A DNA stretch of 64,000 nt from Jiangella muralis (GTDB lineage Bacteria > Actinomycetota > Actinomycetes > Jiangellales > Jiangellaceae), in the NCBI RefSeq assembly GCF_001270745.1, contig NZ_LFXL01000010.1, forward strand, positions 248,001 to 312,000. Reading direction: 5' to 3'. Within the stretch, counting starts at the first letter, position 1, and every line of letters starts with the position of its first letter. A program made the position numbers and the translations under genes. The notes beneath the pieces are model-generated. The model had not been told where the DNA came from, searched no databases, and worked only from the letters and a program-made list of their open reading frames with translations. This document shows positions 16,801 to 25,327 of the stretch, in pieces.

Positions 16801-19800
16801 TTCAGGCAGACCGGCGGTTCGGTGATCACGGGGTCGACCTCGATGGTGACGTGCTCGGTCGCCGCGGCGCCGCGCGCGTCCGTCACCGTCACGGAGGCGT
16901 CGTAGCTGCCCGCCTCGGTGTAGGTGTGCGACGCGGCCGGGCCGGTGGCGGTGCCGCCGTCGCCGAAGACCCACGCGTAGGTGAGCGGGTCGTCGCCCTC
17001 GGGGTCGGTGGCGGTGGCCTCGAAGTCGACGTCCAGCGGGACGGTGCCGCTGGTCGGCGTCGCGGTCAGTTCGACGTCGGGCCGCTGGTTGTCGGTGACG
17101 CCGCGGCCCTCGAAGTCGATCCAGTTGACGTTCAGCCCGCCGGAGACGTTGACGAAGTACAGCGGGCCGCTGTCGTCGGCCGTGTCGCCGCTGACCTCGC
17201 CGGTGAAGTTGTCGTAGGTCTGCCAGGCGCCGGTCGGCTGCACGGTGATGGTGGCCACCGTCGGGCCGTCCGGCGAGCCGGTGCGCACCTCGACCGTCGA
17301 CGCGCCGGTCGGCGTGGCCGCCCGCAGCGTGATGCTGTCGATGCCGGTGAGGTTCATCGGGTCCCAGGCCCACCAGTCGCCGGGCTCGATGAACCCGATG
17401 TTCTGGCCGCCGCCCAGGACGTCGCCGGTGGTCTCGCGCTGCACGCCCGGGTCGCCGCCCGAGGTGGAGCCCGCCAGCCGGCCGGTCGTGCCGAAGTGCT
17501 CGGCCTCGCGCCGCTTGGGCTGCAGGACCAGGACCTCCTGGCCGGTCAGCGGGCTGACGTTCGGCGCGCCGTCGTCGGTGTAGGTGACCGTGACGGTGCC
17601 GAAGATGTTCGCGCCGATGTGGCCCTCGTCGCCGGGCAGCGGGAACACGCCCGAGCAGCCGTGGTTCTCGGCGTACCCGTGCGAGTGCTCGTCGTGCCCG
17701 AGCGCCGGCTGGGTGACGATGCGCGCGCAGTCGGCCTGGCCGTCCTCCGCGTCGGTGGCGCTCACCTCGTACCGGATCGTGTCGCCGAACTCGAAGAACC
17801 CGCCGTTCGGCGGCCACGCCACGTTCACGTCCGGCGCGGTGTTGCCGGCCGTGATCTCGACGTTGGCGATGTCGGACAGGCCGTCGCCGTCGGTGACGGT
17901 GAGCGCGACGGTGTAGTCGCCGGCCGTCGTGTAGGTATACGACGCCTCCGCCTCGGTGGAGTCGGTGCTGCCGTCACCGTCGAAGTCCCACGCGTACGTG
18001 ATGGGCCCACCCTCGGGGTCGATCGACGCGGAGCCGTCGAACGACACCTCCAGCGGCACCGGGCCGGACGTCGCGCTGGCGCTGATGCGCGCCACCGGCG
18101 CCCGGGTGCCCTGCACGTAGTCGATGCGGTACACACCGGAGTCGGCGTTGTTGCCGCCGAAGCCGGCGCCCCACTCGATCAGGTACAGCGCGCCGTCCGG
18201 GCCGAACTCCAGCGCGTGCGGGCGGGCGAACGGCCAGTCCGGGAAGACCGCGTTGATGTCCGTGACGGCCGACCCGGTCTCGTCGAGCTGGAACGAGTAC
18301 AGGTTGCCCTGGTTCCACTCGCCGAAGATCGCCTTGCCGTCCCAGTACGCCGGCCACTTGCGGTCCGACACCAGGTCCGGGTCGTACCGGTAGACGCCGC
18401 CGGCCATCGGGGCGCCGCCGCCACCGATCTCCGGGAACAGCGGGTTGGTGGAGTAGCCGTACCAGACCTCGGCCTGGATGGCGGCCGGCAGCTGGGTGAT
18501 GCCGGTGTTGTTCGGCGAGTTGTTCACCGGCGCGTCGCAGTTGAAGGCCGCGCCGGAGGCGTTGGTGGCGAAGTCGAAGTCGATGTACGGCGTGTTGTTG
18601 CCCACGCAGTACGGCCAGCCGTAGAAGCCGGGCTCGTCGACGATGTTCCACTCCACCCGGCCGTCCGGGCCGCGGCTGGGGTTCGCGCTGCCGGCGTCCG
18701 GTCCGTAGTCGGCGACCATGAGCTTGTTCGTCGCCGGGTCCAGGCCGATGCGGAACGGGTTGCGGAATCCCATCGCGAAGATCTCCGGACGGGTCTGCGC
18801 GGTGCCCGGCGGGAACAGGTTGCCCGTGGGGATCGTGTAGCCGCCGCCGTCGGACGGGGTGATGCGCAGCACCTTGCCGCTGAGGCTGTTGCTGTTGGCC
18901 GACGTGCGCTGCGCGTCCCACAGCTCGCGGCCGGGCCGCTCGTCGATCGGCGCGTAGCCGCTGGACGCGAACGGGTTCGTGTTGTCGCCGGTGGTGAGGT
19001 ACAGGTTGCCGTCGTTGTCGAACTCCAGCGCGCCGCCGGCGTGGCAGCACTCGACCCGGTTGGTCGGGTACTCGATGATGACGGTCTCGCTGGCGAGGTC
19101 GAGCGTCTCACCGGTCAGCGTGAACCTCGACACCCGGTCGATCGCCTCGCCGCCGGCCGGCGCGTACGTCAGGTAGACCCAGCCGTTGGTGACGAAGTCA
19201 GGGTCGAGCGCGATGCCCATCAGGCCGAACTCCTGGCCGGTGTACACGCTCAAGGTGCCGGTGGTGGTGGCCGAGCCGTCCGGCCGGATCAACCGGACCG
19301 CGCCGTTGCGGTCGATGTAGAGCACGCGGCCGTCGTCGGCGACCGCCAGCTCCATCGGGTTGCTGGTGCTGTCGTCGAGCGTGACCTTCTCGAAGCTGTC
19401 CGGGATGCTGGCCGAGCAGTCGGCCGGCGTGACGCCCGCCGCGGTCTCGATGCCGCCGAGCAGCAGCTGCAGGAAGTCCGGGTCGGCGTACGACTCCTGG
19501 GTGTGGCCGAGGCCGGTGTACCAGGACCGGCCGCCGTCGTAGTCCTGACACCAGGTGATCGGGTGGTCCGCGCCCATCGCGCCACCACCCGGCGAGTACG
19601 ACTTCTCGTCCAGCGACGTCAGCACGTGCACGTTGCCGCGCGGGTTGGTCTGGTAGTTGTACCACTCGTCGAACCGGGACCAGAGCGGGTCGAGGTGCTG
19701 GGTCGACGGGTGCGCCGGGTCCTCCACCTTCACCGTCGCGGTCTGGTTCTGCGGGTGGCTGGCGAAGTACGCGCCGACCAGCTCGCCGTACCACGGCCAG

Positions 19801-20222
19801 CTGTACTCGGTGTCGGACGCGGAGTGGACGCCCGCGTACCCGCCGCCGGCCTGGATGTACCGCTCGAACGCCGCCTGCTGGTCGGTGTTGAGCACGTCAC
19901 CGGTGGTCGACAACCAGACGACGGCGTCGTACTGGGCGAGGTTCTCGTCGGTGAACGCCGCGGCGTCCTCCGTCGCGGTGACGTCGAACTCGTGCTGGGT
20001 GCCGAGCTGCTGGATCGCCGCGATGCCCGCGGGGATCGAGTCGTGGCGGAACCCCGCCGTCTTCGAGAACACCAGGATCGAGTAGCCACCGTGGCCCGGG
20101 TGGGCGGCCGCCGGCGGCGCCATCGCGGCGACCGCCAGCGGCACCGTCGTCACGACGGCGGCACCTGCCGCCAATAATCGCCGCGCCCATCGGCGGGCGC
20201 GTTGCGTGGGATGACTCACCAC
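13836..20222 (-). CDS. Giant secreted ThuA / PQQ-type sugar dehydrogenase / PKD / CBM6 / DUF1080 protein
   Basis: 2128 residues. Modules in order: Sec signal 1-40 (AMAPPAAAH cleavage); ThuA-like domain ~46-263 (VFSKTAGFRHDSI, GGGYAGVHSASD, GADHPITWCQ); soluble quinoprotein glucose/sorbosone-dehydrogenase beta-propeller ~280-700 (GLMGIALDPDF, ECCHAGGALEFD, AMGFRNPFRIG, GFYGWPYC); PKD ~708-790; Ig-like ~800-900; CBM6-like ~903-1041; PKD ~1047-1128. Then two DUF1349/LamG-like domains ~1145-1500, DUF1080 (3-keto-disaccharide hydrolase) ~1515-1690, Ig-like repeats ~1700-1980 (TDTAGN, SADAAGNVED) and a FIMAH-type helical end ~1990-2080. Extracellular; likely binds and oxidises or hydrolyses a polysaccharide-derived glycoside. 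GTG at 20222 follows GAAGGAGA. It is 79 nt after a Gfo/Idh/MocA gene. Confidence 0.9.
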   Translation of the reverse strand: MVSHPTQRARRWARRLLAAGAAVVTTVPLAVAAMAPPAAAHPGHGGYSILVFSKTAGFRHDSIPAGIAAIQQLGTQHEFDVTATEDAAAFTDENLAQYDAVVWLSTTGDVLNTDQQAAFERYIQAGGGYAGVHSASDTEYSWPWYGELVGAYFASHPQNQTATVKVEDPAHPSTQHLDPLWSRFDEWYNYQTNPRGNVHVLTSLDEKSYSPGGGAMGADHPITWCQDYDGGRSWYTGLGHTQESYADPDFLQLLLGGIETAAGVTPADCSASIPDSFEKVTLDDSTSNPMELAVADDGRVLYIDRNGAVRLIRPDGSATTTGTLSVYTGQEFGLMGIALDPDFVTNGWVYLTYAPAGGEAIDRVSRFTLTGETLDLASETVIIEYPTNRVECCHAGGALEFDNDGNLYLTTGDNTNPFASSGYAPIDERPGRELWDAQRTSANSNSLSGKVLRITPSDGGGYTIPTGNLFPPGTAQTRPEIFAMGFRNPFRIGLDPATNKLMVADYGPDAGSANPSRGPDGRVEWNIVDEPGFYGWPYCVGNNTPYIDFDFATNASGAAFNCDAPVNNSPNNTGITQLPAAIQAEVWYGYSTNPLFPEIGGGGAPMAGGVYRYDPDLVSDRKWPAYWDGKAIFGEWNQGNLYSFQLDETGSAVTDINAVFPDWPFARPHALEFGPDGALYLIEWGAGFGGNNADSGVYRIDYVQGTRAPVARISASATSGPVPLEVSFDGSASIDPEGGPITYAWDFDGDGSTDSTEAEASYTYTTAGDYTVALTVTDGDGLSDIANVEITAGNTAPDVNVAWPPNGGFFEFGDTIRYEVSATDAEDGQADCARIVTQPALGHDEHSHGYAENHGCSGVFPLPGDEGHIGANIFGTVTVTYTDDGAPNVSPLTGQEVLVLQPKRREAEHFGTTGRLAGSTSGGDPGVQRETTGDVLGGGQNIGFIEPGDWWAWDPMNLTGIDSITLRAATPTGASTVEVRTGSPDGPTVATITVQPTGAWQTYDNFTGEVSGDTADDSGPLYFVNVSGGLNVNWIDFEGRGVTDNQRPDVELTATPTSGTVPLDVDFEATATDPEGDDPLTYAWVFGDGGTATGPAASHTYTEAGSYDASVTVTDARGAAATEHVTIEVDPVITEPPVCLNGRSDGFDGTSLDRDRWTTVVRENQDLVVGDGALVLPATSTDIYGTNNTDTPNIVLQDLPDGPFTATAKLTMQAYRAYQQAGLIIYGDDDNYAKMVLQGRDTGVSNPAARIFQFIREENGAPNEVGDSNTANLGAAYPDTVWVRYISDGSNLRAAYSSDGVNFTEMPQTKSLAGIENPKIGLVALAGTGQPVTDVRFDSFHITPDDTATPPTPDDAFDGTTLDGCRWTVLRPDDAGYRVAGGKLEIDTPNGDIYTGNTDPLPGNFMLQPAPEGDEWTIETLVDASTLVEQYQQGGLIVHGDDDNYVKFDMVVDNPAGQPVARRIELRSEVGAVIQDPQPQATALTQGVWHLRLSRSGDTYSGAYSADGQTWTELGEAVTNTALSSGDVRVGLFAIGTSQSAPQTVTYDHFRVTGGPQACEPTAPGEGYTSLFDGTEASLSGWQMAGPGGFTLTEDCTLLSEGGMGLYWYSADSYEDYSLKLDWMMPGDDNSGIFVGFPDPGDDPWVAVNQGHEIQIDATDAPDRTTGAIYAFQGADQAARDAALNPPGEWNEYEIVVQGDRIRVLLNGVLINDYTDTDPNRMNQPSFIGIQNHGAADQNYFRNVRIQELVDETPPTVAVALDPAAPTGQNGWWTGPVSATAVGTDDQGGEVALEYRLGGGDWTPYTGAVVVDADGEHALEFRGTDTAGNVSEPVAAAVRKDATPPVTTATVEGSAPVAVTLAATDATSGVAATEWSLDGGDWTAYDGPVAVSGDGEHELRYRSADAAGNVEDAKAVTVTVDGSAPVLVVSGVAHGQLYGDSQSLTVTWTATDNGPVTVTGTLDGTAIQSGAVVALHAIPLGLHELVVTAEDAAGNETVQELVFFSTTSFADMESLITQFQTAGTITPQVAKDLQKSLSTARRQEGMGREDRAVIALESFKTMVNAKVTNPGAKSTLVRDADAMILRLGGTPRQASAGVRANGGEALTGTGRLAGDPDRTEGRELPAIE

Positions 20223-20301
20223 AGTCTCCTTCGACTGTCGGGAACGGATGGTGCGCTCCGTGCCCGGGGTCGCCCCCGGTGGTACTCGGCCCTGCGTGGT
20301 C

Positions 20302-21507
20302 TCAGGCGGGTGCGGGGACCTCCGTCCATGCGCTGCCGGCGGCCGCGCTGTCCTCGACGGCCGCGAGGACGCGCTGCACGGCCAGGCCGTCGGCGAACGA
20401 CGGCTCCGGGTCGCGGCCCTCGCCGATCGCCGTCAGCAGGTCGACGGCCTGGTGGGTGAAGGCGTGCTCGTAGCCGAGCCCGTGCCCCGCGGGCCACCAG
20501 GCGCTGACATACGGGTGGCTGGGCTCGGTCACCAGCACCCGCTTGAAGCCGGCCAGCCGGGCGTCCTCGGTGTGGTCGTAGACGTTGAGGACGTTCATGT
20601 CCTCGAAGTCGAACGCGAGGCTGCCCTTCGACCCGTTGATCTCGATGCGGATCGCGTTCTTGCGCCCGCTGGCGAACCGGGTCGCCTCGAACGAGGCCAC
20701 CGCTCCCCCGGCGAACCGGGCCAGGAACAGCGCGGTGTCGTCGACCGTGACCGGTCCCATGGCCGCGCCCGCCCCCGCGGAGCCGGCCAGCCCGGTGAAG
20801 GAGTCGGGGATCGGGCGTTCCTTGACGAACGTCTCCAGGATCGCGCTGACACCGGTGATGCGCTCGCCGGTGATGAACTGCGTCAGGTCGACGATGTGCG
20901 CGCCGATGTCGCCGAGCGCGCCGGAACCGGCCCGATCCTTCTGCAGCCGCCACGACAACGGCGCAGCAGGATCGGCGATCCAGTCCTGCAGGTACTGGGC
21001 ACGGACGTGGTGCAGTTGCCCCAGCCGGCCCTCGGCCACCAGCTGCCGGGCCAGCGCGATGGCCGGCACCCGGCGGTAGGTGAAGCCGACCAGGCTGCGG
21101 ACCCCCGACTCCGCCGCCTTCTCCGCCGCCTCGACCATGGCCTCGGCCTCGGCCACGTTGTTGGCCAGCGGCTTCTCGCAGAGCACGTGCTTGCCGGCCT
21201 CGAGGGCCGCGATCGCGATCTCCGCGTGGGTGTCGCCGGGCGTGCAGACGTCGACCAGTCCCACGTCGTCGCGGGCGATCAGCTGCCGCCAGTCAGTCTC
21301 GACGCTCTCCCACCCGAAGCGTCTGGCCACGTCGCCGGCCGCCTCGGCGTTCCGGCCGCCCAGCGCCACCAGGCGCGGGACCACCGGAACGTCGAAGAAG
21401 CTCGGCGCGTTGCGCCAGGCCTGGGAGTGTGCCGCCCCCATGAACGCGTAACCCACCATCCCAATGCCCAGTGACGTGACCTGGGTCGGCGTGTCGTCAA
21501 CCGTCAT
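20302..21507 (-). CDS. Gfo/Idh/MocA family oxidoreductase
   Basis: 401 residues. The N-terminal Rossmann fold has GIGMVGYAFMGAAHSQAW (14-31), the CEKPLANN motif (~117) with the catalytic EKP Lys, GFTYRR, and the C-terminal domain motif GDIGAHIVDL with its His. These are NAD(P)-dependent sugar or inositol dehydrogenases; members beside DUF1080 and epimerase-fold enzymes often oxidise C3 of a glycoside. The start has a GGAAGG site. It lies between the binding-protein gene (83 nt upstream, behind a strong hairpin) and the giant ThuA gene, suggesting it acts on the imported or surface-processed sugar. A paralogue is at 54639-55778. Confidence 0.9.
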   Translation of the reverse strand: MTVDDTPTQVTSLGIGMVGYAFMGAAHSQAWRNAPSFFDVPVVPRLVALGGRNAEAAGDVARRFGWESVETDWRQLIARDDVGLVDVCTPGDTHAEIAIAALEAGKHVLCEKPLANNVAEAEAMVEAAEKAAESGVRSLVGFTYRRVPAIALARQLVAEGRLGQLHHVRAQYLQDWIADPAAPLSWRLQKDRAGSGALGDIGAHIVDLTQFITGERITGVSAILETFVKERPIPDSFTGLAGSAGAGAAMGPVTVDDTALFLARFAGGAVASFEATRFASGRKNAIRIEINGSKGSLAFDFEDMNVLNVYDHTEDARLAGFKRVLVTEPSHPYVSAWWPAGHGLGYEHAFTHQAVDLLTAIGEGRDPEPSFADGLAVQRVLAAVEDSAAAGSAWTEVPAPA

Positions 21508-21550
21508 GTGCTGTGCCTTCCGTTATGTGCCCCCGTGCGTGACGAGTGCT

Positions 21551-21574
21551 GGCGGGGCCGGCGCCGGCCCCGCC
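21551..21574 (-). promoter_or_regulatory. 24-bp GC palindrome behind the binding-protein gene
   Basis: Perfect palindrome GGCGGGGCCGGCGCCGGCCC+CGCC located 16 nt after the stop at 21591 and 43 nt before the next start. An intercistronic hairpin at this place commonly stabilises the upstream binding-protein message and dampens the downstream genes. Confidence 0.65.
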
Positions 21575-21590
21575 ACTCACCGCGTCCTGA

Positions 21591-22658
21591 TCAGGATTCG
21601 AACCCCAGGGGGAGGTACTGCTCGACGTTGTCGGCGTTGACGACCGGAGCGTTCAGCACGATCCGGCGCGGTACCTCGACCTGGACCAGGTCCGACATCC
21701 CCTTGTTCTGTGCCAGCAGCCGGGCCAGCCGGATGCCGTCCGCAGCCTGCGTCGGCGGGTAGAGGATGGTGGCCTCCATCTCGCCGTCCTGGATCCACCG
21801 CATCGCGTTCGCCGAGCCCGCCCCGCCGATGAAGAAGAACTCGTCGCGGCCGGCGTTGTCGAACGCCTGCTTGACGCCGACGCCCTGGTCGTCGTCGTGG
21901 TTCCAGATGATGTCGATCTGCGGCGCCGCCTGCAGCAGGTTCGCGGCCTGCTCCTCGCCGGACTCGACGGTGAACTCGGCGGCGACGCGGTTGTCGACGG
22001 TCTGGTCGCAGGCGGCGAGCGCGTCCTCGAAGCCCTGCGAGCGGTCCTGGGTCAGCGGCAGCGAGTCGATGCCGGCGATCTCGGCGATCACCGGGTCGGC
22101 GATGCCGTTCTCCTCGATCAGCCCGCAGGCGTAGGTGCCGGCCGAGACACCCATGCCGTAGTTGTCACCGAGGATGGTGGTGCGGGCGGCGAACGAGGTG
22201 GAGAACTCGCGGTCGACGTTGACGACCGGGATACCGGCCTCCATCGCCCGGGTGGCCACCTCGGTGAGCTGGGCGCCGTCCGTGGGCAGCAGCACGATCG
22301 CGTCGACGCCCTCGTTGATGAACGTCTCGATCTGGCTGATCTGCAGGTTGGCGTCGTTCGTGCCCTCCGCGGTGCGCAGCTCGACGTCCTCGTACTTCCC
22401 CGCCTCGGCGACGGCCGAGTCGTTGACGGCGGCCAGCCAGCCGTGGTCGGCCTCGGGGCCGGAGAAGCCGATGGTCACGGTCTCGCCGACCTCGTCGTTG
22501 CTGCCGGAGGGCGCGGCGTCACCGCCGGTCTGCGCGGCCGGCTCGTTCTCCTCCTCCGGGTCGTTGCTGGTGCAGCTGGCCACGAGGGCTCCGGCCGCGA
22601 ACACGGCGGCGGTGGCCGTCAGTAACCGGCGGCGCGGCCGGTTCGTACGTACGGACAT
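21591..22658 (-). CDS. Sugar ABC transporter substrate-binding lipoprotein (ribose/LacI type)
   Basis: 355 residues. A lipoprotein signal ends in LVASC (Cys ~29), so it is anchored to the outer face of the membrane. The mature part is a type-1 periplasmic-binding fold: VTIGFSGPEADHGWLAAVND start, NLQISQIETFINEGVDAIVL, IPVVNVDREF (typical sugar contact region) and IIWNHDDDQGVGVKQA. The closest functional type is RbsB/XylF-like, for monosaccharides or small cyclitols. It follows the permease by 96 nt and is followed by a strong palindrome. Ligand not deducible; the neighbouring dehydrogenase and epimerases argue for a sugar or its oxidised derivative. Confidence 0.92.
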   Translation of the reverse strand: MSVRTNRPRRRLLTATAAVFAAGALVASCTSNDPEEENEPAAQTGGDAAPSGSNDEVGETVTIGFSGPEADHGWLAAVNDSAVAEAGKYEDVELRTAEGTNDANLQISQIETFINEGVDAIVLLPTDGAQLTEVATRAMEAGIPVVNVDREFSTSFAARTTILGDNYGMGVSAGTYACGLIEENGIADPVIAEIAGIDSLPLTQDRSQGFEDALAACDQTVDNRVAAEFTVESGEEQAANLLQAAPQIDIIWNHDDDQGVGVKQAFDNAGRDEFFFIGGAGSANAMRWIQDGEMEATILYPPTQAADGIRLARLLAQNKGMSDLVQVEVPRRIVLNAPVVNADNVEQYLPLGFES

Positions 22659-22754
22659 GGGTCTCTCCTCGTCGTTGGTACGGTCCCGGACTGCCCGTCC
22701 GGTGGTGCGCTCTTCTTGGGGGTGAGTCGGTGTGTCGGCGGGGAAGTGGGGCGG

Positions 22755-23825
22755 CTAGGTCGAGTCGCTGCTGCGGACCGCGACCCGCTGCTGGAGGAGT
22801 ACGGCGACGACGATGATCGCGCCCTTGGCGACGGCCTGGGTGGAGCTGTCGAGGTTGTTGAGGGTGAACACGTTCGTCAGCGTCTGGAAGATCAGCACGC
22901 CGAAGACGGTGCCGACGATGGTGCCGCGGCCACCGGTGAGCAGCGTCCCGCCGATGACGACGGCGGCGATCGCGTCCAGCTCGTACAGCTGGCCGTGCGT
23001 CCCGCTGCCGGTGCCGGTGCGGGCGGCCAGCATGATCCCGGCGATGCCGCAGGCCAGGCCCAGCACCACGTACAGCAGGACGGTGTGGCGCTTGACCGCG
23101 ATGCCGGCGAGGCGCGCCGCCGTCGCGTTGCCGCCGACGGCGATGGTGCGCCGCCCGAACGTGGTGCGGTTGAGCAGCACCCAGCCGACGGCGCTGACCA
23201 CGGCGAAGATCCAGATCAGCACCGAGATGCCGAGGAACTCGCCGTTGATGGTGTCGACCAGCCCGCGGACGTCGACGATCTGCGTGCGCTTCTCGGAGAT
23301 GATCTCGGCCAGGCCGCGGGCGGCGGCGAACATCGCCAGCGTGGCGATGAACGGCGCCATGCGCCCGTACGCCACGAGCACGCCGTTGACCAACCCGCAG
23401 CCGACTCCGACAGCGCAGGCCACGAACACCATGATCAGCCAGTGGGTGTCCTCGGCCATGGTCTGGGTGGCCAGGGTGGTGGCCCAGACCGACGAGAGCG
23501 CGACGATGGCGCCGACCGAGAGGTCGATGCCGCCGCCGATGATCACGAAGGTCATGCCGATGCTGACCACGCCGATGACGGAGGCGAACCGCAGGATCGT
23601 CACCATGTTGTCGGTGCTGGCGAACCGGTCGCCGGCGGTGGCCACGCCCACGGCGCAGAGCACGAGCAGCGCGATGACCAGGCCGAGGTTCCGGCCGAAC
23701 GGGCTGCTCATGAACCGGACGAAGCCGGACTGGGTCTCGCCCCCGGCCGCCGCGGCCGCCTCGATGCGACGATGCTCGTCGGCCGGCGGGGTGGTCGGCG
23801 GTGCGGACGGAGTCTGGTCGCTCAC
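22755..23825 (-). CDS. Sugar ABC transporter permease (RbsC-like)
   Basis: 356 residues of the BPD_transp_2 family with about ten hydrophobic segments. An N-terminal hydrophilic tail (MSDQTPSAPPTTPPADEHRR) precedes the first membrane helix (~LGLVIALLVLCAVGVA). Family hallmarks are IGMTFVIIGGGIDLSVGAIVALSS, the loop VNGVLVAYGRMAPFIATLAM and the C-terminal AIAAVVIGGTLLTGGRG. It overlaps the ATPase gene by 4 nt (ATGA), so the two are coupled. It forms a homodimeric pore energised by the ATPase at 23822-25327. Confidence 0.93.
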   Translation of the reverse strand: MSDQTPSAPPTTPPADEHRRIEAAAAAGGETQSGFVRFMSSPFGRNLGLVIALLVLCAVGVATAGDRFASTDNMVTILRFASVIGVVSIGMTFVIIGGGIDLSVGAIVALSSVWATTLATQTMAEDTHWLIMVFVACAVGVGCGLVNGVLVAYGRMAPFIATLAMFAAARGLAEIISEKRTQIVDVRGLVDTINGEFLGISVLIWIFAVVSAVGWVLLNRTTFGRRTIAVGGNATAARLAGIAVKRHTVLLYVVLGLACGIAGIMLAARTGTGSGTHGQLYELDAIAAVVIGGTLLTGGRGTIVGTVFGVLIFQTLTNVFTLNNLDSSTQAVAKGAIIVVAVLLQQRVAVRSSDST

Positions 23826-25327
23826 GCTGCGCTCCCTTCCATGACCAGGTCGAGGACCCGGTGCTCGTCGATGTCGTCGGCCGGCCCGGTGTGCACGACG
23901 ACCCCGTCCCGCAGGACCAGCACCCGGTCGGCCAGGCCGAGCACCTCGGGGACCTCACTGCTGACCATGACGACGGCGACACCGTCGTCGGCGAGCCGGC
24001 GGACGAGCGCGTAGATCTCGCTGCGCGCGCCCACGTCGACCCCTCGCGTCGGCTCGTCCAGCAGCAGCACCCGGCACTCCCGGAGCAGCCACCTGGCGAG
24101 GACGATCTTCTGCTGGTTGCCGCCCGACAGGGTGCGGACGGCGCGGTCGACGTCCGGCGGGCGGACGTCGAGCGACTTCACATGCTCGGTGGCGGCGCGC
24201 TTCTCGTCACCGCGGTTGATGAAGCCGCCACGGGCGAACCGGCCCATGGTGGCGAGGCTGACGTTGCGGTAGATGGCCTCGTCGAGCAGCAGGCCCTGGC
24301 TCTTGCGTTCCTCGGGGCAGAGCCCGACGCCGGCGCGGACGGCGGCCCGGACATGCCCGTTGCGCAGGGTCTTGCCGTCGACGCTGACCGACCCGGACGA
24401 CGCCTTGCGCGCGCCGTAGACGGTCTCGAGGATCTCCGAGCGCCCGGACCCGACCAGCCCGGCCAGCCCGACGATCTCGCCGGCCCGCACCTCGAAGTCG
24501 ACCCCGCTGAACGCCCGGCCGGAGGACAGGTCGCGGACCGCCAGCACGACCGCGCCGTTGCCCTCGTGCGTCCGGCGCGGCGGGAACACGTACTCGATGT
24601 CGCGGCCGGTCATGCGGCGGGTCAGCTCGCGGGTCGGGGTGTCGCGGGCGGCCAGGCCGGTGGCGACGGTGCGGCCGTCCTTGAGGACGGTGACGCGGTC
24701 GCCGATCTCGCGGATCTCCTCCAGCCGGTGCGAGATGTACACGACGGCGACGCCCTCGGCCTGCAGGTCGCGGATGACCTTGAACAGCCGGGCGACCTCC
24801 TCCTGGTCGAGGACCGCCGACGGCTCGTCCATGACGATCAGCTTGACGTCGTGGGACAGCGCCCGCGCCATGCTGACGATCTGCTTGCCGGCCGCCGACA
24901 GCATGCCGACCTCGCGGCGCGGCGAGATCTCCGGGTGGCCGAGCCGGGCCAGCAGTGCGGCGGCCTCCTTCTGGGTGTCGCCGCGGCGGGAGAAGCCGGC
25001 CGCGGTCAGTTCGTGGCCGAGGTAGATGTTCTCCGCCACGGACAGGCCGTCGACGAGGTCGAGTTCCTGGTAGATGGTCGCGATGCCGTTCTTCATCGCC
25101 GCCATCGGCGTGCCGAGCCGGATCTGCTCGCCCTGCCAGCGGATCTCGCCCTCGTCCGGCTGGTGCGCGCCGGCCAGCACCTTGATCAGCGTCGACTTGC
25201 CGGCGCCGTTCTGGCCGAGCAGGCAGTGCACCTCGCCGGCGCGGACCTCGAGGTCGACGCCGTCGAGGGCCCGCACGCCCGGGAAGACCTTGACGATGCC
25301 GGTCATCTGCAGCAACGGGTCGCTCAC
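23822..25327 (-). CDS. Sugar ABC transporter ATP-binding protein (RbsA/MglA-like, two ATPase domains)
   Basis: 501 residues with two fused ABC domains. Domain 1: Walker A GQNGAGKST (~39), a modified signature LSAAGKQIV, Walker B LIVMDEPSAVLD. Domain 2 has the usual degenerate P-loop LVGSGRSE, a canonical LSGGNQQK signature and LLLDEPTRGVDVGA, as in RbsA/XylG/MglA. GTG at 25327 is the start, preceded by GGAGG and overlapping the ROK regulator stop (GTGA). Cytoplasmic side of the importer. Confidence 0.94.
   Translation of the reverse strand: MSDPLLQMTGIVKVFPGVRALDGVDLEVRAGEVHCLLGQNGAGKSTLIKVLAGAHQPDEGEIRWQGEQIRLGTPMAAMKNGIATIYQELDLVDGLSVAENIYLGHELTAAGFSRRGDTQKEAAALLARLGHPEISPRREVGMLSAAGKQIVSMARALSHDVKLIVMDEPSAVLDQEEVARLFKVIRDLQAEGVAVVYISHRLEEIREIGDRVTVLKDGRTVATGLAARDTPTRELTRRMTGRDIEYVFPPRRTHEGNGAVVLAVRDLSSGRAFSGVDFEVRAGEIVGLAGLVGSGRSEILETVYGARKASSGSVSVDGKTLRNGHVRAAVRAGVGLCPEERKSQGLLLDEAIYRNVSLATMGRFARGGFINRGDEKRAATEHVKSLDVRPPDVDRAVRTLSGGNQQKIVLARWLLRECRVLLLDEPTRGVDVGARSEIYALVRRLADDGVAVVMVSSEVPEVLGLADRVLVLRDGVVVHTGPADDIDEHRVLDLVMEGSAA

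Noticed and set aside
14274-20177. A 1967-codon open frame on the plus strand opposite the first giant
   Set aside because: Antisense shadow of a high-GC gene: Arg/Val/Gly-rich, no domains, while the minus strand encodes a complete series of known modules.
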